DNA of 64,000 nt, taken from the NCBI RefSeq assembly GCF_001406815.1, contig NZ_CVRR01000005.1, forward strand, positions 186,001 through 250,000. Reading direction: 5' to 3'. Origin of the DNA: Roseburia faecis. GTDB taxonomy: Bacteria; Bacillota; Clostridia; Lachnospirales; Lachnospiraceae. A program made the position numbers and the translations under genes. Below are positions 44,364-53,805 of this stretch, piece by piece (the stretch's first letter is position 1; every line of letters starts with the position of its first letter). Under the pieces are notes generated by a model. That model was given only the letters and a program-made list of their open reading frames with translations, was not told the DNA's origin and ran no database searches.

Positions 44364-46481
44364 TTAAACTTCAAAGATCAGATCTCCATAAGATGGCATT
44401 GGCCATAAATCCTTGTCAACGATCATCTCCAGCTTATCTACCGGTGCACGGAGTGCATCCATAGCAGATTTCACCTCATCCCTGTAATATACAGCCTGTT
44501 CCTTACCTTCACCCATTTCTGTTCCCTTTGCAGTAACAGTTTCCAGACTCTTGAGTGCTTTCTGTGTCTCAGCAAGCAGGGAGGATGTCTCTGTCAAAAT
44601 ATCTGTCTGTGCGCTGACATCTGCAGATGCACATGCACTCTTTACAGTTGCAATTGACTGTCCAAGTTCTGTTGTGTACTTGATAACAGCCGGAATAATC
44701 TGCTTTCCAGCGATGTCAATCATGGCTTTTGCTTCGATATTGATGGTCTTTGCATATGTCTCGTACTCGATCTCTACACGGGATTCAAGCTCAGACTTGG
44801 TAAATACTCCAAATTTTTCAAATGCAGCTACAGATTCCGGAGCTGTATATGCAGGAATTGCATCTACCATGGACTTGATATTTGGAAGTCCACGCTTCTG
44901 GGCCTCTGCAACCCATTCATCAGAGTATCCGTTTCCGTTGAATACGATTCTCTGATGTTCGATGGCATATTTCTTGATCAGATCATGTGCTGCAAGCTCG
45001 AAATCGTCTGCTTTTTCAAGAACGTCACAGGCATCTGAAAATGCCTCCGCAACGATGGTATTTAACACGATATTTGCCTGTGCAACAGAATCCTGGGAAC
45101 CAACCATACGGAACTCAAATTTGTTTCCGGTAAAAGCAAACGGTGATGTACGGTTACGATCAGTCGCATCCTTCATGAAATCCGGAATGGTCTTAACACC
45201 GGTTTCAAGTTTTTCACCTTCCAGACTGTGTGTTGCTGTACCTGTGCTGATCAGCTGATTTAATACGTCTCCAAGCTGATCTCCAAGGTAAATGGACAGG
45301 ATCGCTGGCGGTGCCTCGTTTGCTCCTAATCTGTGATCGTTTCCCACATCAGCTGCCGCTGCACGAAGAAGTGCTGCATGCTCATCAACTGCCTTTAAAA
45401 TACAGGTAAGTACCAGTAAGAACTGTACATTCTCATGTGGTGTCTTACCAGGCTCAAGCAGATTGATTCCATCGTCTGTTGTAATGGACCAGTTGTCATG
45501 CTTTCCGGAACCGTTGACACCTGCGAATGGTTTCTCATGAAGCAGACACTGTAAACCGTGACGTCCGGCAACCTTCTTTAAGGTTTCCATGATAATCTGG
45601 TTGTGATCAACTGCTACGTTACACTCTGCATAAATTGGTGCCAGCTCATGCTGTGCCGGAGCTACTTCGTTATGCTGTGTCTTTGCAGCCACGCCAAGTT
45701 TCCAGAGTTCTTTGTTGACATCCTTCATGTAGGCTGCGATTCTCTCGCGGATTGCTCCGAAATAGTGATCGTCCATCTCCTGTCCCTTTGGAGGCATTGC
45801 CCCGAAAAGAGTACGTCCGGTAAAGATCAGATCCTTACGCTGTAAATACTTCTGACGATCTACAATGAAGTACTCCTGCTCCGGTCCAACAGAAGGAGTT
45901 ACCTTCTTTGAAGTCGTATTTCCAAACAGTCTTAACAGACGGATAGACTGTGTATCGATTGCTTCCATGGAACGAAGAAGTGGTGTCTTCTGATCCAGTG
46001 CCTCTCCTGTGTAAGAACAGAAAGCAGTTGGAATACAAAGAGTGGCTCCTGCTGCGTCCTGACGAACGAAAGCAGGTGATGTACAATCCCATGCTGTATA
46101 TCCTCTTGCCTCAAATGTCGCACGAAGTCCGCCTGATGGGAAAGAAGATGCATCCGGCTCGCCCTTGATCAGTTCTTTACCGGAAAAGCTCATCAGAACC
46201 TTGCCATTTGGCATTGGCGCAGTAATAAAGGAATCGTGTTTCTCTGCAGTCACACCGGTCAGAGGCTGGAACCAGTGGGTATAATGGGTAGCACCTTTCT
46301 CGATAGCCCACTCCTTCATCTCATGTGCGATGACGTCTGCGGTCTCAAGATCAAGTTCTTTTCCCTCATCCATGACTTCATGGAGTTTCTTGTAAACTTT
46401 TTTTGGAAGACGTTCCTGCATGACCGTGTCATTGAATACGTTCTCGCCAAAAATGTCTGCAACGTTAAAATAATCACTCAT
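44364..46481 (-). CDS. glnN: Glutamine synthetase type III
   Basis: 705 aa, the size of GSIII dodecamers found in Bacteroidetes and many Clostridia, much longer than GSI. It makes glutamine from glutamate, ammonia and ATP. Visible GSIII marks include GPEQEYFIVDRQKY, HNEVAPAQHELAP, HNQIIMETLKKVA and GVNGSGKHDNWSI. The ribosome site AAAGGA is a little far from the ATG (11 bases). A promoter and a strong terminator-like hairpin precede it, so expression is probably set by attenuation. Confidence 0.96.
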   Translation of the reverse strand: MSDYFNVADIFGENVFNDTVMQERLPKKVYKKLHEVMDEGKELDLETADVIAHEMKEWAIEKGATHYTHWFQPLTGVTAEKHDSFITAPMPNGKVLMSFSGKELIKGEPDASSFPSGGLRATFEARGYTAWDCTSPAFVRQDAAGATLCIPTAFCSYTGEALDQKTPLLRSMEAIDTQSIRLLRLFGNTTSKKVTPSVGPEQEYFIVDRQKYLQRKDLIFTGRTLFGAMPPKGQEMDDHYFGAIRERIAAYMKDVNKELWKLGVAAKTQHNEVAPAQHELAPIYAECNVAVDHNQIIMETLKKVAGRHGLQCLLHEKPFAGVNGSGKHDNWSITTDDGINLLEPGKTPHENVQFLLVLTCILKAVDEHAALLRAAAADVGNDHRLGANEAPPAILSIYLGDQLGDVLNQLISTGTATHSLEGEKLETGVKTIPDFMKDATDRNRTSPFAFTGNKFEFRMVGSQDSVAQANIVLNTIVAEAFSDACDVLEKADDFELAAHDLIKKYAIEHQRIVFNGNGYSDEWVAEAQKRGLPNIKSMVDAIPAYTAPESVAAFEKFGVFTKSELESRVEIEYETYAKTINIEAKAMIDIAGKQIIPAVIKYTTELGQSIATVKSACASADVSAQTDILTETSSLLAETQKALKSLETVTAKGTEMGEGKEQAVYYRDEVKSAMDALRAPVDKLEMIVDKDLWPMPSYGDLIFEV

Positions 46482-46504
46482 TTTTTACAACATCCTTTCT
46501 TTTC

Positions 46505-46525
46505 ACAATCAAATCCCCTGATTGT
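46505..46525 (-). promoter_or_regulatory. Second hairpin in the glnN leader
   Basis: A 7-bp inverted repeat (46505-46511 with 46519-46525) lies just upstream of the ribosome site of the glutamine synthetase gene. It could affect translation, but is weaker than the hairpin at 46564. Confidence 0.4.
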
Positions 46526-46557
46526 ACGCTTATTTACCAAACATCAGCCATTTTACT

Positions 46558-46593
46558 AAAAAAGGGCATTCCAATAGCTATATTGGAACGCCC
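46558..46593 (-). promoter_or_regulatory. Terminator-like attenuator in the glnN leader
   Basis: A 13-position stem (46581-46593 with 46564-46576, one G-T pair) is followed by six T (46563-46558) on the minus strand. It lies between the glnN promoter and its start codon, about 30 bases after the expected transcription start. Drawn with 12 pairs, its loop is six bases, ATAGCT. That has A at position 1 and G at position 4, as in loops bound by ANTAR antiterminators. A second such hairpin, which ANTAR targets normally need, was not found. Confidence 0.7.
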
Positions 46594-46623
46594 TCGTTCT
46601 TAACTCATGTTTAATCTGAAACT

Positions 46624-46652
46624 AAGATACCTCTTTCCAACACAAAATGCAA
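46624..46652 (-). promoter_or_regulatory. Promoter of glnN
   Basis: Minus strand TTGCAT (46652-46647), 17-base spacer, TATCTT (46629-46624). The 368-base gap 46482-46849 holds this promoter, two leader hairpins and the fba terminator; nothing else was recognised in it. Confidence 0.65.
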
Positions 46653-46805
46653 CCTCTTTTTAGAATTTTTTTATAATTTATACATTTTGACGTTTTTCTA
46701 TCAAAATCTACTTCTTTTTTGTCTACTTCTTCCAGTTCTACTACAAAACAGGTACATTTTCTAATTTCTTTGTATGAGGCATACCAGCCTTTTTCCTATG
46801 AAATG

Positions 46806-46833
46806 AAAAAAGGAAGTGTCATGCGGCACTTCC
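46806..46833 (-). terminator. Terminator of fba
   Basis: The minus-strand 7-bp stem (46827-46833 with 46812-46818) is followed by six T. It isolates fba from glnN. Confidence 0.9.
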
Positions 46834-46849
46834 TTTTGTACATGTTCTA

Positions 46850-47716
46850 TTATTCAGCTTTTCCAACAGAACCGAACAGTTCCATTTTCTCCTTAACAGT
46901 AGCTTTGATTGCATCTGCACCAGGAGCAAGAAGCTTACGAGGATCAAATCCCTTGCCCTCTAAGTCCTTACCAGCCTCAATGTATTTACGTGTAGCATCT
47001 GCGAAAGATAACTGGCACTCTGTATTAACATTGATCTTAGATACACCAAGAGAGATTGCTTTCTTGATCATATCTGCAGGGATACCTGTACCACCGTGAA
47101 GAACTAATGGCATAACACCAGTCTTTGCCTGGATTGCATCGAGAGTCTCGAAGCTTAATCCCTTCCAGTTTGCAGGATATTTTCCATGAATGTTACCGAT
47201 ACCGGCAGCAAGCATATCAACACCAAGATCAGCGATTGTCTTGCACTCGTCCGGATCTGCGCACTCGCCCATACCAACAACACCGTCTTCTTCTCCACCG
47301 ATGGAACCAACTTCACACTCGATAGAAAGTCCTAAGTTGTGTGCTACATTTACTAATTCTGTAGACTTTGCAAGGTTCTCCTCAAATGGATAATGAGATC
47401 CGTCGAACATGATGGATGTGAATCCTGCTTTAATACACTTGTAGCATCCTTCGTATGTTCCATGATCCAGATGAAGTGCTACAGGAACTGTGATTCCGAG
47501 TTCCTCGTCCATAGCCTTAACCATAGCTGCTACGGTCTTGAAACCTGTCATGTACTTACCAGCACCCTCAGATACACCAAGGATTACAGGACTCTTTAAT
47601 TCCTGTGCGGTAAGAAGAATGGACTTTGTCCACTCCAGGTTATTGATATTGAACTGACCAACTGCATAGTGGCCTGCTTTTGCTTTTTTGAGCATTTCTG
47701 TTGCAGATACTAACAT
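46850..47716 (-). CDS. fba: Fructose-bisphosphate aldolase class II
   Basis: 288 aa. Zinc-dependent aldolase of glycolysis and gluconeogenesis, splitting fructose 1,6-bisphosphate. Zinc ligands are in HLDHG and, further on, in GKYPANW (as GNIHGKY) and VLHGGTG. The phosphate loop is KINVNTEC. AGGAGG precedes the ATG, and a TATAAT -10 lies at 47748-47753 on the minus strand without a clear -35. Has its own terminator, so it is probably monocistronic and highly expressed. Confidence 0.95.
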   Translation of the reverse strand: MLVSATEMLKKAKAGHYAVGQFNINNLEWTKSILLTAQELKSPVILGVSEGAGKYMTGFKTVAAMVKAMDEELGITVPVALHLDHGTYEGCYKCIKAGFTSIMFDGSHYPFEENLAKSTELVNVAHNLGLSIECEVGSIGGEEDGVVGMGECADPDECKTIADLGVDMLAAGIGNIHGKYPANWKGLSFETLDAIQAKTGVMPLVLHGGTGIPADMIKKAISLGVSKINVNTECQLSFADATRKYIEAGKDLEGKGFDPRKLLAPGADAIKATVKEKMELFGSVGKAE

Positions 47717-47785
47717 TTGTATTTCCTCCTAATCATAAGTTACCTAGATTATAGTACACTTTTCCCCAAAAATAAAGTTAATTTT

Positions 47786-48670
47786 TTAACAAAATATTTC
47801 AACTCTCTGCTTCAAATTTCGGATGACTACTTCCCGGTGTGCTCCGCCGAATTCACCGTCGAGTGTCCACGGTACTTCTTCCTTCGCCGTAATGTGTACG
47901 GCATCGGTTTTAAACGAATAAATCAGATCCGAATCATCAATCATATTTGTCAGGCAGGCAAGGATTTCATTCAGCTCAATCGGATTCTTCGGATTGCGGA
48001 TCAAAGTCACTTCAAACAGACCGTCATCAAGTTTTACATCATTTCCGGTCATTCCCTTAAAGCCCCCGACAGAAACGGAATTGGTAACCATTCCGTATAT
48101 AAATTCATCCTGAAACACTTTTCCGTCATATTCCACCTGCATACGGAACGATGGAATGTCCCGAAGCTGTTTGACCCCCTCCATAATATACGCCACGTGC
48201 CCGAAAATATTTTTCAGCTGCTGGGATGTCTTATAGGAAACCTCTGTAAACAGACCAAACGCTGCTACATAGACAAAGGTATCTGAATTGAAATCTCCGA
48301 TATCACATGGAAATCTATTTTGTCCAACCGCACGTTCCGCTGCCTTTAGCATCTCCTTCGGAATTCCAAGAGAATTGGCAAAGTCGTTTGTACTTCCGGT
48401 AGGAATATATCCAATCGGAATATGCAGCTTCGCCTGCATCAGCCCGGTCATCACTTCATCAAGTGTTCCGTCACCCCCGCTGCAGACAATACGGTCATAT
48501 CCCGCACCCTCTTCCACCACCTTGCGCGTCGCATCTGCCTGTGCCTGTGTGGTATAAATTGTCACGTCAAATCCTGCCTTCACCATCATGTCCACAATAT
48601 CTACAAGATGATTTTTAATCTGTCCTTTCCCTGCATGCGGATTAAAAATAAATAACAGTTTCTGGCTCAT
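47786..48670 (-). CDS. YegS/DgkB family lipid kinase
   Basis: 294 aa. Diacylglycerol-kinase catalytic domain at the N-terminus with FIFNPHAGKGQ and the nucleotide loop CSGGDGTLDEVM, then PTGSTNDFANSLGIP. The C-terminal half is the beta-rich NADK-like part. DgkB-type enzymes recycle diacylglycerol produced when lipoteichoic acid is made; other members phosphorylate different lipids. It follows whiA with a short gap (13 bases) and may end that operon. Confidence 0.92.
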   Translation of the reverse strand: MSQKLLFIFNPHAGKGQIKNHLVDIVDMMVKAGFDVTIYTTQAQADATRKVVEEGAGYDRIVCSGGDGTLDEVMTGLMQAKLHIPIGYIPTGSTNDFANSLGIPKEMLKAAERAVGQNRFPCDIGDFNSDTFVYVAAFGLFTEVSYKTSQQLKNIFGHVAYIMEGVKQLRDIPSFRMQVEYDGKVFQDEFIYGMVTNSVSVGGFKGMTGNDVKLDDGLFEVTLIRNPKNPIELNEILACLTNMIDDSDLIYSFKTDAVHITAKEEVPWTLDGEFGGAHREVVIRNLKQRVEIFC

Positions 48671-48684
48671 ACATAGTTTCCCCT

Positions 48685-49545
48685 TTATATAAGATTTTCC
48701 GCAATTGCGGCAAGTTTCCGTAATCTGTGATTCACTCCCGATTTTCCGACCGGTGGATCAAGATAAGTTCCCAGTTCCTTTAAAGTTGCCTCGGGATAAT
48801 CCAGACGTACCTGTGCAATCTCCGCCAGCGGTTCTGGAATGTTGTCAAACCCTATCGTATCCCGGATCCGTTTGATATCTTCCATTTGTTTAACTGCTGC
48901 ATTCACCGTTTTGTTGATATTTGCGGTCTCACAGTTTACCTTGCGGTTCACAGAATTGCGCATCTCCTTTAAAATTCTTACATTTTCCAGATTCATCAAA
49001 GATACATAAGCTTCCATGACATTCAGCAGATCCACAATCTGTGAACCTTCTTTCAGGTAAACCACCATACGCTCTTTGCGTTCTACAATCTTAGGCTCCG
49101 TCTCAAAAAATTCCATCAGTTCTTTCAGCTGCTGTGCCTGTTCAAGCGTATGGCAGACAATTTCAAAATGATAGGATTTATTCGGATCACTGATCGATCC
49201 CGCTGCCATAAATGCTCCACGGATAAATGCTCTCTTACAGCATGTCTGCTGCACCAGCATCCCATCCGCTCTCCGGTGATTTATTTTCCGGGACCGGTAC
49301 GGTTCCTGATCCCAGTGCAGTGTCTGCATGATCTGTAAAACCTCCTGTTTCTCTCCAAATATTTTTTGCAACAGCAGACCATATTTTGTCTGCAGCAAAG
49401 AATTTTCGTTGGAAACTACAAGCTTTCCCTCTTCATCCAGCATGCCTTCCAGTTCCAGTATTCCTGCCAGTTCTGCGATCTGGCAATGTCTGCTCCGTCC
49501 GAACTGTTTTGCCAGTTCCTCTTTTACTTCACTCGAAAACGACAT
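48685..49545 (-). CDS. whiA: DNA-binding protein WhiA
   Basis: 286 aa. An N-terminal LAGLIDADG-like part (MSFSSEVKEELAKQ) without nuclease residues is followed by a C-terminal helix-turn-helix (about 235-280, RLDYPEATLKELGTYLDPP then KSGVNHRLRKL). WhiA is required for sporulation in Streptomyces and affects division and chromosome segregation in Bacillus. It is slightly shorter than the usual 300-320 aa. The start lies next to the rapZ stop (TAGGATG), so the two are coupled. Confidence 0.94.
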   Translation of the reverse strand: MSFSSEVKEELAKQFGRSRHCQIAELAGILELEGMLDEEGKLVVSNENSLLQTKYGLLLQKIFGEKQEVLQIMQTLHWDQEPYRSRKINHRRADGMLVQQTCCKRAFIRGAFMAAGSISDPNKSYHFEIVCHTLEQAQQLKELMEFFETEPKIVERKERMVVYLKEGSQIVDLLNVMEAYVSLMNLENVRILKEMRNSVNRKVNCETANINKTVNAAVKQMEDIKRIRDTIGFDNIPEPLAEIAQVRLDYPEATLKELGTYLDPPVGKSGVNHRLRKLAAIAENLI

Positions 49546-49546
49546 C

Positions 49547-50428
49547 CTATTTTCCTCTCAGCGCATCTTTCCCGATATCGCGATGTTCAATTTTCAATCC
49601 GTATTCCCGGTTTTTTTTCTGACTCAGACGCTTGTACAATTCATTGGCAAGTGTGACGGAACGATGTTTTCCTCCGGTGCATCCGATGGAAATTACCAGC
49701 TGATTCTTGCCCTCGGAAATATAGTGTGGAATCAGAAATGTCACCATATCTTCCAGCTTGTTTAAAAAGATCTTTGCCTCATCATATTTCATGACATACT
49801 GCTGGATTTCCACATCATTTCCTGTCTTTGGACGAAGTTCTTCCACATAATACGGATTTGGCAGAAACCGCACATCCATGACGATATCAGAATCTGCCGG
49901 AATTCCATACTTGAATCCAAAAGAAAGGATCGTAACATACATGCTGTTAAATTCTTCATCCTGTACAAAGATCTTTTCCAGTTCTGTTTTTAATTCTCTC
50001 GTAAGCAGACGGCTGGTGTCGATAATATAATCCGCTTCTTTTTTCAGAAATTCCATTTTCTGACGTTCCCGCATGATTCCCTTATCCACACGCTCTCCCT
50101 GTGCCAGCGGATGGCTTCTTCGGGTCTCTTTATAGCGTTTTACAAGAACCGCATCCTCTGCATCCAGAAACAGCACTTCATACTGGACATCCTTACTTTT
50201 TAAAATTTCCAGCATATCCTGCACTTTATCCAGATTTTCACCGCTCCGCGCATCAATTCCGATCGCCACATTTTTCATCTGCGTATCAAAATTTGTTGCA
50301 AAATCCACAAGTTTATCCAGAAGCGGAATCGGAAGATTATCGATACAAAAGAATCCCATATCTTCCATCATTTTCATTGCTGTACTTTTTCCGGCTCCTG
50401 ACATGCCCGTCACAATTACAAATCTCAT
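49547..50428 (-). CDS. rapZ: RapZ/YvcJ family nucleotide-binding protein
   Basis: 293 aa. P-loop at the N-terminus (GMSGAGKS, 8-15) and the C-terminal RNA or metabolite-binding domain with SFGFKYGIP, DVRFLPNPYYV and the GCTGGKHRSV loop. In E. coli RapZ guides RNase E to the GlmZ RNA to set GlmS levels; YvcJ of Bacillus hydrolyses GTP and affects competence. It begins directly after the murB stop (TAGATG) and is followed by whiA. The gene yvcK, usually between them, is absent. Confidence 0.95.
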   Translation of the reverse strand: MRFVIVTGMSGAGKSTAMKMMEDMGFFCIDNLPIPLLDKLVDFATNFDTQMKNVAIGIDARSGENLDKVQDMLEILKSKDVQYEVLFLDAEDAVLVKRYKETRRSHPLAQGERVDKGIMRERQKMEFLKKEADYIIDTSRLLTRELKTELEKIFVQDEEFNSMYVTILSFGFKYGIPADSDIVMDVRFLPNPYYVEELRPKTGNDVEIQQYVMKYDEAKIFLNKLEDMVTFLIPHYISEGKNQLVISIGCTGGKHRSVTLANELYKRLSQKKNREYGLKIEHRDIGKDALRGK

Positions 50429-51334
50429 CTAGAACTCTCCTATCATTTTCACTTCCGGTTCAAGTGTCACACCAGACTGTTTTTTTACACGTTGCTGTAC
50501 ATCTTTCATCAGCTGCAAAATCTCTGCTGCGGTGGCATTTCCTCTGTTTATCACAAATCCGCAGTGTTTTTCGGAAACCTGGGCATCCCCAACGGCATAG
50601 CCTCTCAGCCCGGCATCCATAATCAGTTTTCCTGCAAAATAGCCTTCCGGACGCTTAAACGTACTGCCTGCACTTGGATACTCCAGCGGCTGCTTCTCCA
50701 CACGTTTTTCCCTGAGTTCTGCCATCTTTGCACGGATCTCCTGCTCCGGTGCCGGCGTCAGGGACAACTCTGCCTCCAATACCAGAAAATGATTCTTGGG
50801 AATACAGCTGTGCCTGTAGGACAGATCCAGTTCCTCCCGTGAGAGTACCTTTTGCTCACACTCCGGGGTAAGCACTGTCACCTGCCGGATGACATCTTTC
50901 ATTTCTCCGCCATAGGCACCCGCATTCATGGTCACTGCACCGCCCATGCTTCCCGGAATTCCGGCAGCAAATTCCATGCCGCCCAGACCGGCAGCTGCCG
51001 CTTTTGCAGCCACCTGGGAAAGCAGGGCACCTGCCTGCGCACGCAGGATATTTCCCTGCACTTCCACCGCATTCATCTGTGCCCCGACTTCAATAACAAG
51101 TCCACGGATTCCTTTGTCTCCAACCAGAAGATTACTTCCGTTTCCGATCACGGTCACTGCAAGCCCTTTCTTTTTCGCCAGGCCAAGAATTACCGGAAGT
51201 TCCTGTTTCTTTGGACACACGTAAAGATCCGCAGGACCTCCCACGCGAAATGTCGTGTGTTTTTTCATCGGTTCCTGCTGATATACGACCAGCTCAGGCA
51301 ATGCCGCCCTGATTTCTTCAAGCCACTGATCCAT
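50429..51334 (-). CDS. murB: UDP-N-acetylenolpyruvoylglucosamine reductase
   Basis: 301 aa FAD enzyme that makes UDP-MurNAc, the second committed step of peptidoglycan precursor synthesis. FAD contacts are in TTFRVGGPADLYV and IGNGSNLLV. The segment PGSMGGAVTMNAGAYGGEM is diagnostic, and the catalytic serine lies in the YPSAGSTFKRP region, as in type II MurB. Its ATG shares the A of the preceding aminopeptidase TAA, with AAGGAGG upstream, so the genes are coupled. Confidence 0.96.
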   Translation of the reverse strand: MDQWLEEIRAALPELVVYQQEPMKKHTTFRVGGPADLYVCPKKQELPVILGLAKKKGLAVTVIGNGSNLLVGDKGIRGLVIEVGAQMNAVEVQGNILRAQAGALLSQVAAKAAAAGLGGMEFAAGIPGSMGGAVTMNAGAYGGEMKDVIRQVTVLTPECEQKVLSREELDLSYRHSCIPKNHFLVLEAELSLTPAPEQEIRAKMAELREKRVEKQPLEYPSAGSTFKRPEGYFAGKLIMDAGLRGYAVGDAQVSEKHCGFVINRGNATAAEILQLMKDVQQRVKKQSGVTLEPEVKMIGEF

Positions 51335-52737
51335 TATGCCTCCTTCAGGAAAGCCACATAGCCGTGCAATGCCTCATACAGATCCACTTTGCTGATGATT
51401 TCCCATGGTGCATGCATATTCAGTACGGCAACTCCGCTGTCAATAACATTCATGCCATAATTTGCAAGAATATATGCGATGGTTCCGCCGCCTCCCTGAT
51501 CTACTTTTCCAAGTTCTGATGTCTGGAACGATACATCATTATCATCAAAAATTCTGCGCAGTCTTGCAATATACTCTGCATTTGCATCATTGGAACCTGA
51601 TTTTCCTCTGGCTCCTGTATATTTGTTCAGGACAAGTCCCTTTCCAAAGTAAGCACAGTTACGTTTTTCCATCACAGACGGATAATTCGGATCAAATGCC
51701 GCAGATACATCGGAAGAAAGCACTCTGGAATTATGCAGCGCTCTGCGCACTTTCAATTCGCTGTATTCCCCAAGCAGATTGATGATCTCTGCCACACTGT
51801 CCTCAAAGAAATGGGACTGCATGCCGGATGCACCGACACTTCCGATCTCCTCTTTGTCTACCAGAAGACATACGCTGGTATGCTGTGGCTTTTCAATCTC
51901 AAGCATTGCCGCAAAAGACGGATAAGCACACACTCTGTCGTCATGTCCGTATCCCATGATCATGCTGCGGTCAAAGCCGTAATCTCTGGCAGCCCCTGCC
52001 GGAACAACTTCAATCTCCGCAGACAGAAAATCTTCCTCGTCCACACCGTACTCTTTGGACAGAATATTTAAAATATTTGCCTTTACGCGGTCTTTCATCT
52101 CTTTTTTCTCTTTTTCATCATCACTTGCTGCCGGAATACTTCCGACAAGCAGATCAAGGTTTTCTCCTTCGATCACCTTGGATGCCTTTTTCTCCATCTG
52201 TTCTCCCGCTAAATGAATCAGCAGATCACTCACGCCAAAAACAGGATCTTCCGGTTTTTCTCCGATATTGACCGTAACCGTTGTACCGTCTTTTTTACAG
52301 ATTACACCGTGCAGTGCAAGTGGAAGTGTCACCCACTGGTATTTCTTCACACCTCCATAATAATGCGTATCTAACAGTGCCATCTCCGTATCTTCATATA
52401 ACGGTACCTGTTTTAAATCCATACGTGGGGAATCAATATGTGCGCCGAGAATGTTCATTCCTTCCTCGATGTCTTTTTCACCGATCACAAACAGAGCGAG
52501 ACCTTTTCCCATATTATTGGCAACAATGCGGTCTCCTGCTTTTAATTTTGTATTCTGCGCAATCTTTTCACTCAGATCTGCAAATCCGGCTTCCTTTGCC
52601 TTCCGGTAGAATTCCCCTGCACACTCGCGCTCAGTCTTGCAGGAAGATATAAACTTACGGTATTCTTCCGCAAATGTAAATACATCCTGTCTTTTGGTTT
52701 CTTCCGGGTATTTCTCCCACGCATTTTTCTTTTCCAT
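51334..52737 (-). CDS. M18 family aminopeptidase
   Basis: 467 aa. Zinc aminopeptidase of the M18 family (aspartyl aminopeptidase type), cytosolic. Metal and catalytic segments: NILGAHIDSPRMD near 97-109, YGYDDR-like GYGHDDRVCAY near 270-280, DKEEIGSVG near 299-307 and GGGGTIAYI near 425. It sits between hprK and murB in an operon otherwise devoted to wall synthesis and carbon control. Role is probably peptide turnover; a link to the neighbours is not evident. Confidence 0.93.
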   Translation of the reverse strand: MEKKNAWEKYPEETKRQDVFTFAEEYRKFISSCKTERECAGEFYRKAKEAGFADLSEKIAQNTKLKAGDRIVANNMGKGLALFVIGEKDIEEGMNILGAHIDSPRMDLKQVPLYEDTEMALLDTHYYGGVKKYQWVTLPLALHGVICKKDGTTVTVNIGEKPEDPVFGVSDLLIHLAGEQMEKKASKVIEGENLDLLVGSIPAASDDEKEKKEMKDRVKANILNILSKEYGVDEEDFLSAEIEVVPAGAARDYGFDRSMIMGYGHDDRVCAYPSFAAMLEIEKPQHTSVCLLVDKEEIGSVGASGMQSHFFEDSVAEIINLLGEYSELKVRRALHNSRVLSSDVSAAFDPNYPSVMEKRNCAYFGKGLVLNKYTGARGKSGSNDANAEYIARLRRIFDDNDVSFQTSELGKVDQGGGGTIAYILANYGMNVIDSGVAVLNMHAPWEIISKVDLYEALHGYVAFLKEA

Positions 52738-52767
52738 GATTTCTTACATCTCCTCATTTACTCTCGT

Positions 52768-53709
52768 CTATTCTTCATCGTCACTTTTTGTCATATTTGC
52801 CTGAACTCTGCGATACAGTTCCTGTGCCGCATTGTATCCCATCTTCTTCTGTCTGTGGTTGACAGCCGCAGTCTCACAGATAACCGCCAGATTCCGCCCC
52901 GGACGGATTGGAAGGGAATGGCATACTACCTTGTTGCCCAGATATTCGATATATTCTTCTTCCAGTCCCAGACGGTCATAATCCGCATCTTTCTTCCAGT
53001 CTTCCAGTTTGATCACCAGATCAATCTGCTGCTTTTCCTTGACGCACTCTACACCATACAGAGTCTTTACATCTATGATACCAATGCCCCGCAGTTCAAT
53101 AAAATGCCGGGTCACTTCCGGAGAAGTTCCGATCAGTGTATGTTCATTGATCTTGCGGATTTCCACTACATCATCCGTAACCAGACGATGTCCGCGGCGG
53201 ATCAGTTCCAGAGCCGCCTCGCTTTTTCCGATTCCACTGTCTCCTGTAATCATGAGACCCTCGCCATATACATCGACCAGAACCCCGTGAACGGTAATAC
53301 AGGGTGCCAGTTCTTCACCCAGTGTATAGATCAGCTCTGCCATAAATTCAGAAGTCGGACGATCCGTACCAAGAACCGGCACTTCATTTTTTATTGCCTC
53401 TTCTAAGAAAATTTCATCTGGCTGCAGACTGCGGCAGAAAATCACACATGGGATATCAAACTTCAGAAACGCATCATAACGGGTTTTCTTTTCCGCATCA
53501 CTCATCTGCTGGATAAACGTATATTCTACATTTCCAATCATCTGTATTCTTGATTCCTCGAAATGTTCAAAATATCCGGTCAGCTGTAATGCCGGACGAT
53601 TCACATCGCTGGAAATAATCTTACATTTTTTCAGATTGATATCCGGCGTAAAATTTTTCAGATTTAAAACCTGCGCAACTTTTGCAACACTAACACTTCC
53701 ATTTGACAT
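52768..53709 (-). CDS. hprK: HPr kinase/phosphorylase
   Basis: 313 aa from the ATG at 53709 with AGGGGG upstream; an ATG two codons earlier is too close to that site. The N-terminal DRTGG-like domain (1-130) precedes the kinase domain with Walker A GDSGIGKSE (about 153-161) and the signature IELRGIGIIDVKTLYG. It adds and removes phosphate on Ser46 of HPr in response to fructose bisphosphate, driving catabolite repression. Its substrate HPr is at 14402. Promoter at 53773-53801. Confidence 0.96.
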   Translation of the reverse strand: MSNGSVSVAKVAQVLNLKNFTPDINLKKCKIISSDVNRPALQLTGYFEHFEESRIQMIGNVEYTFIQQMSDAEKKTRYDAFLKFDIPCVIFCRSLQPDEIFLEEAIKNEVPVLGTDRPTSEFMAELIYTLGEELAPCITVHGVLVDVYGEGLMITGDSGIGKSEAALELIRRGHRLVTDDVVEIRKINEHTLIGTSPEVTRHFIELRGIGIIDVKTLYGVECVKEKQQIDLVIKLEDWKKDADYDRLGLEEEYIEYLGNKVVCHSLPIRPGRNLAVICETAAVNHRQKKMGYNAAQELYRRVQANMTKSDDEE

Positions 53710-53772
53710 ATTCATTTCCCCCTGTGGCTCATATTAAGCAGTACCTGTGCCGGACTGCCTTTTTATAAACAG

Positions 53773-53801
53773 ATTGTACCATGAATCTTTCCATATCACA
53801 A
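53773..53801 (-). promoter_or_regulatory. Promoter of the hprK operon
   Basis: Minus strand TTGTGA (53801-53796), 17-base spacer, TACAAT (53778-53773). It starts just after the uvrC stop and likely drives hprK, the aminopeptidase, murB, rapZ and whiA. Confidence 0.75.
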
Positions 53802-53805
53802 GTTG

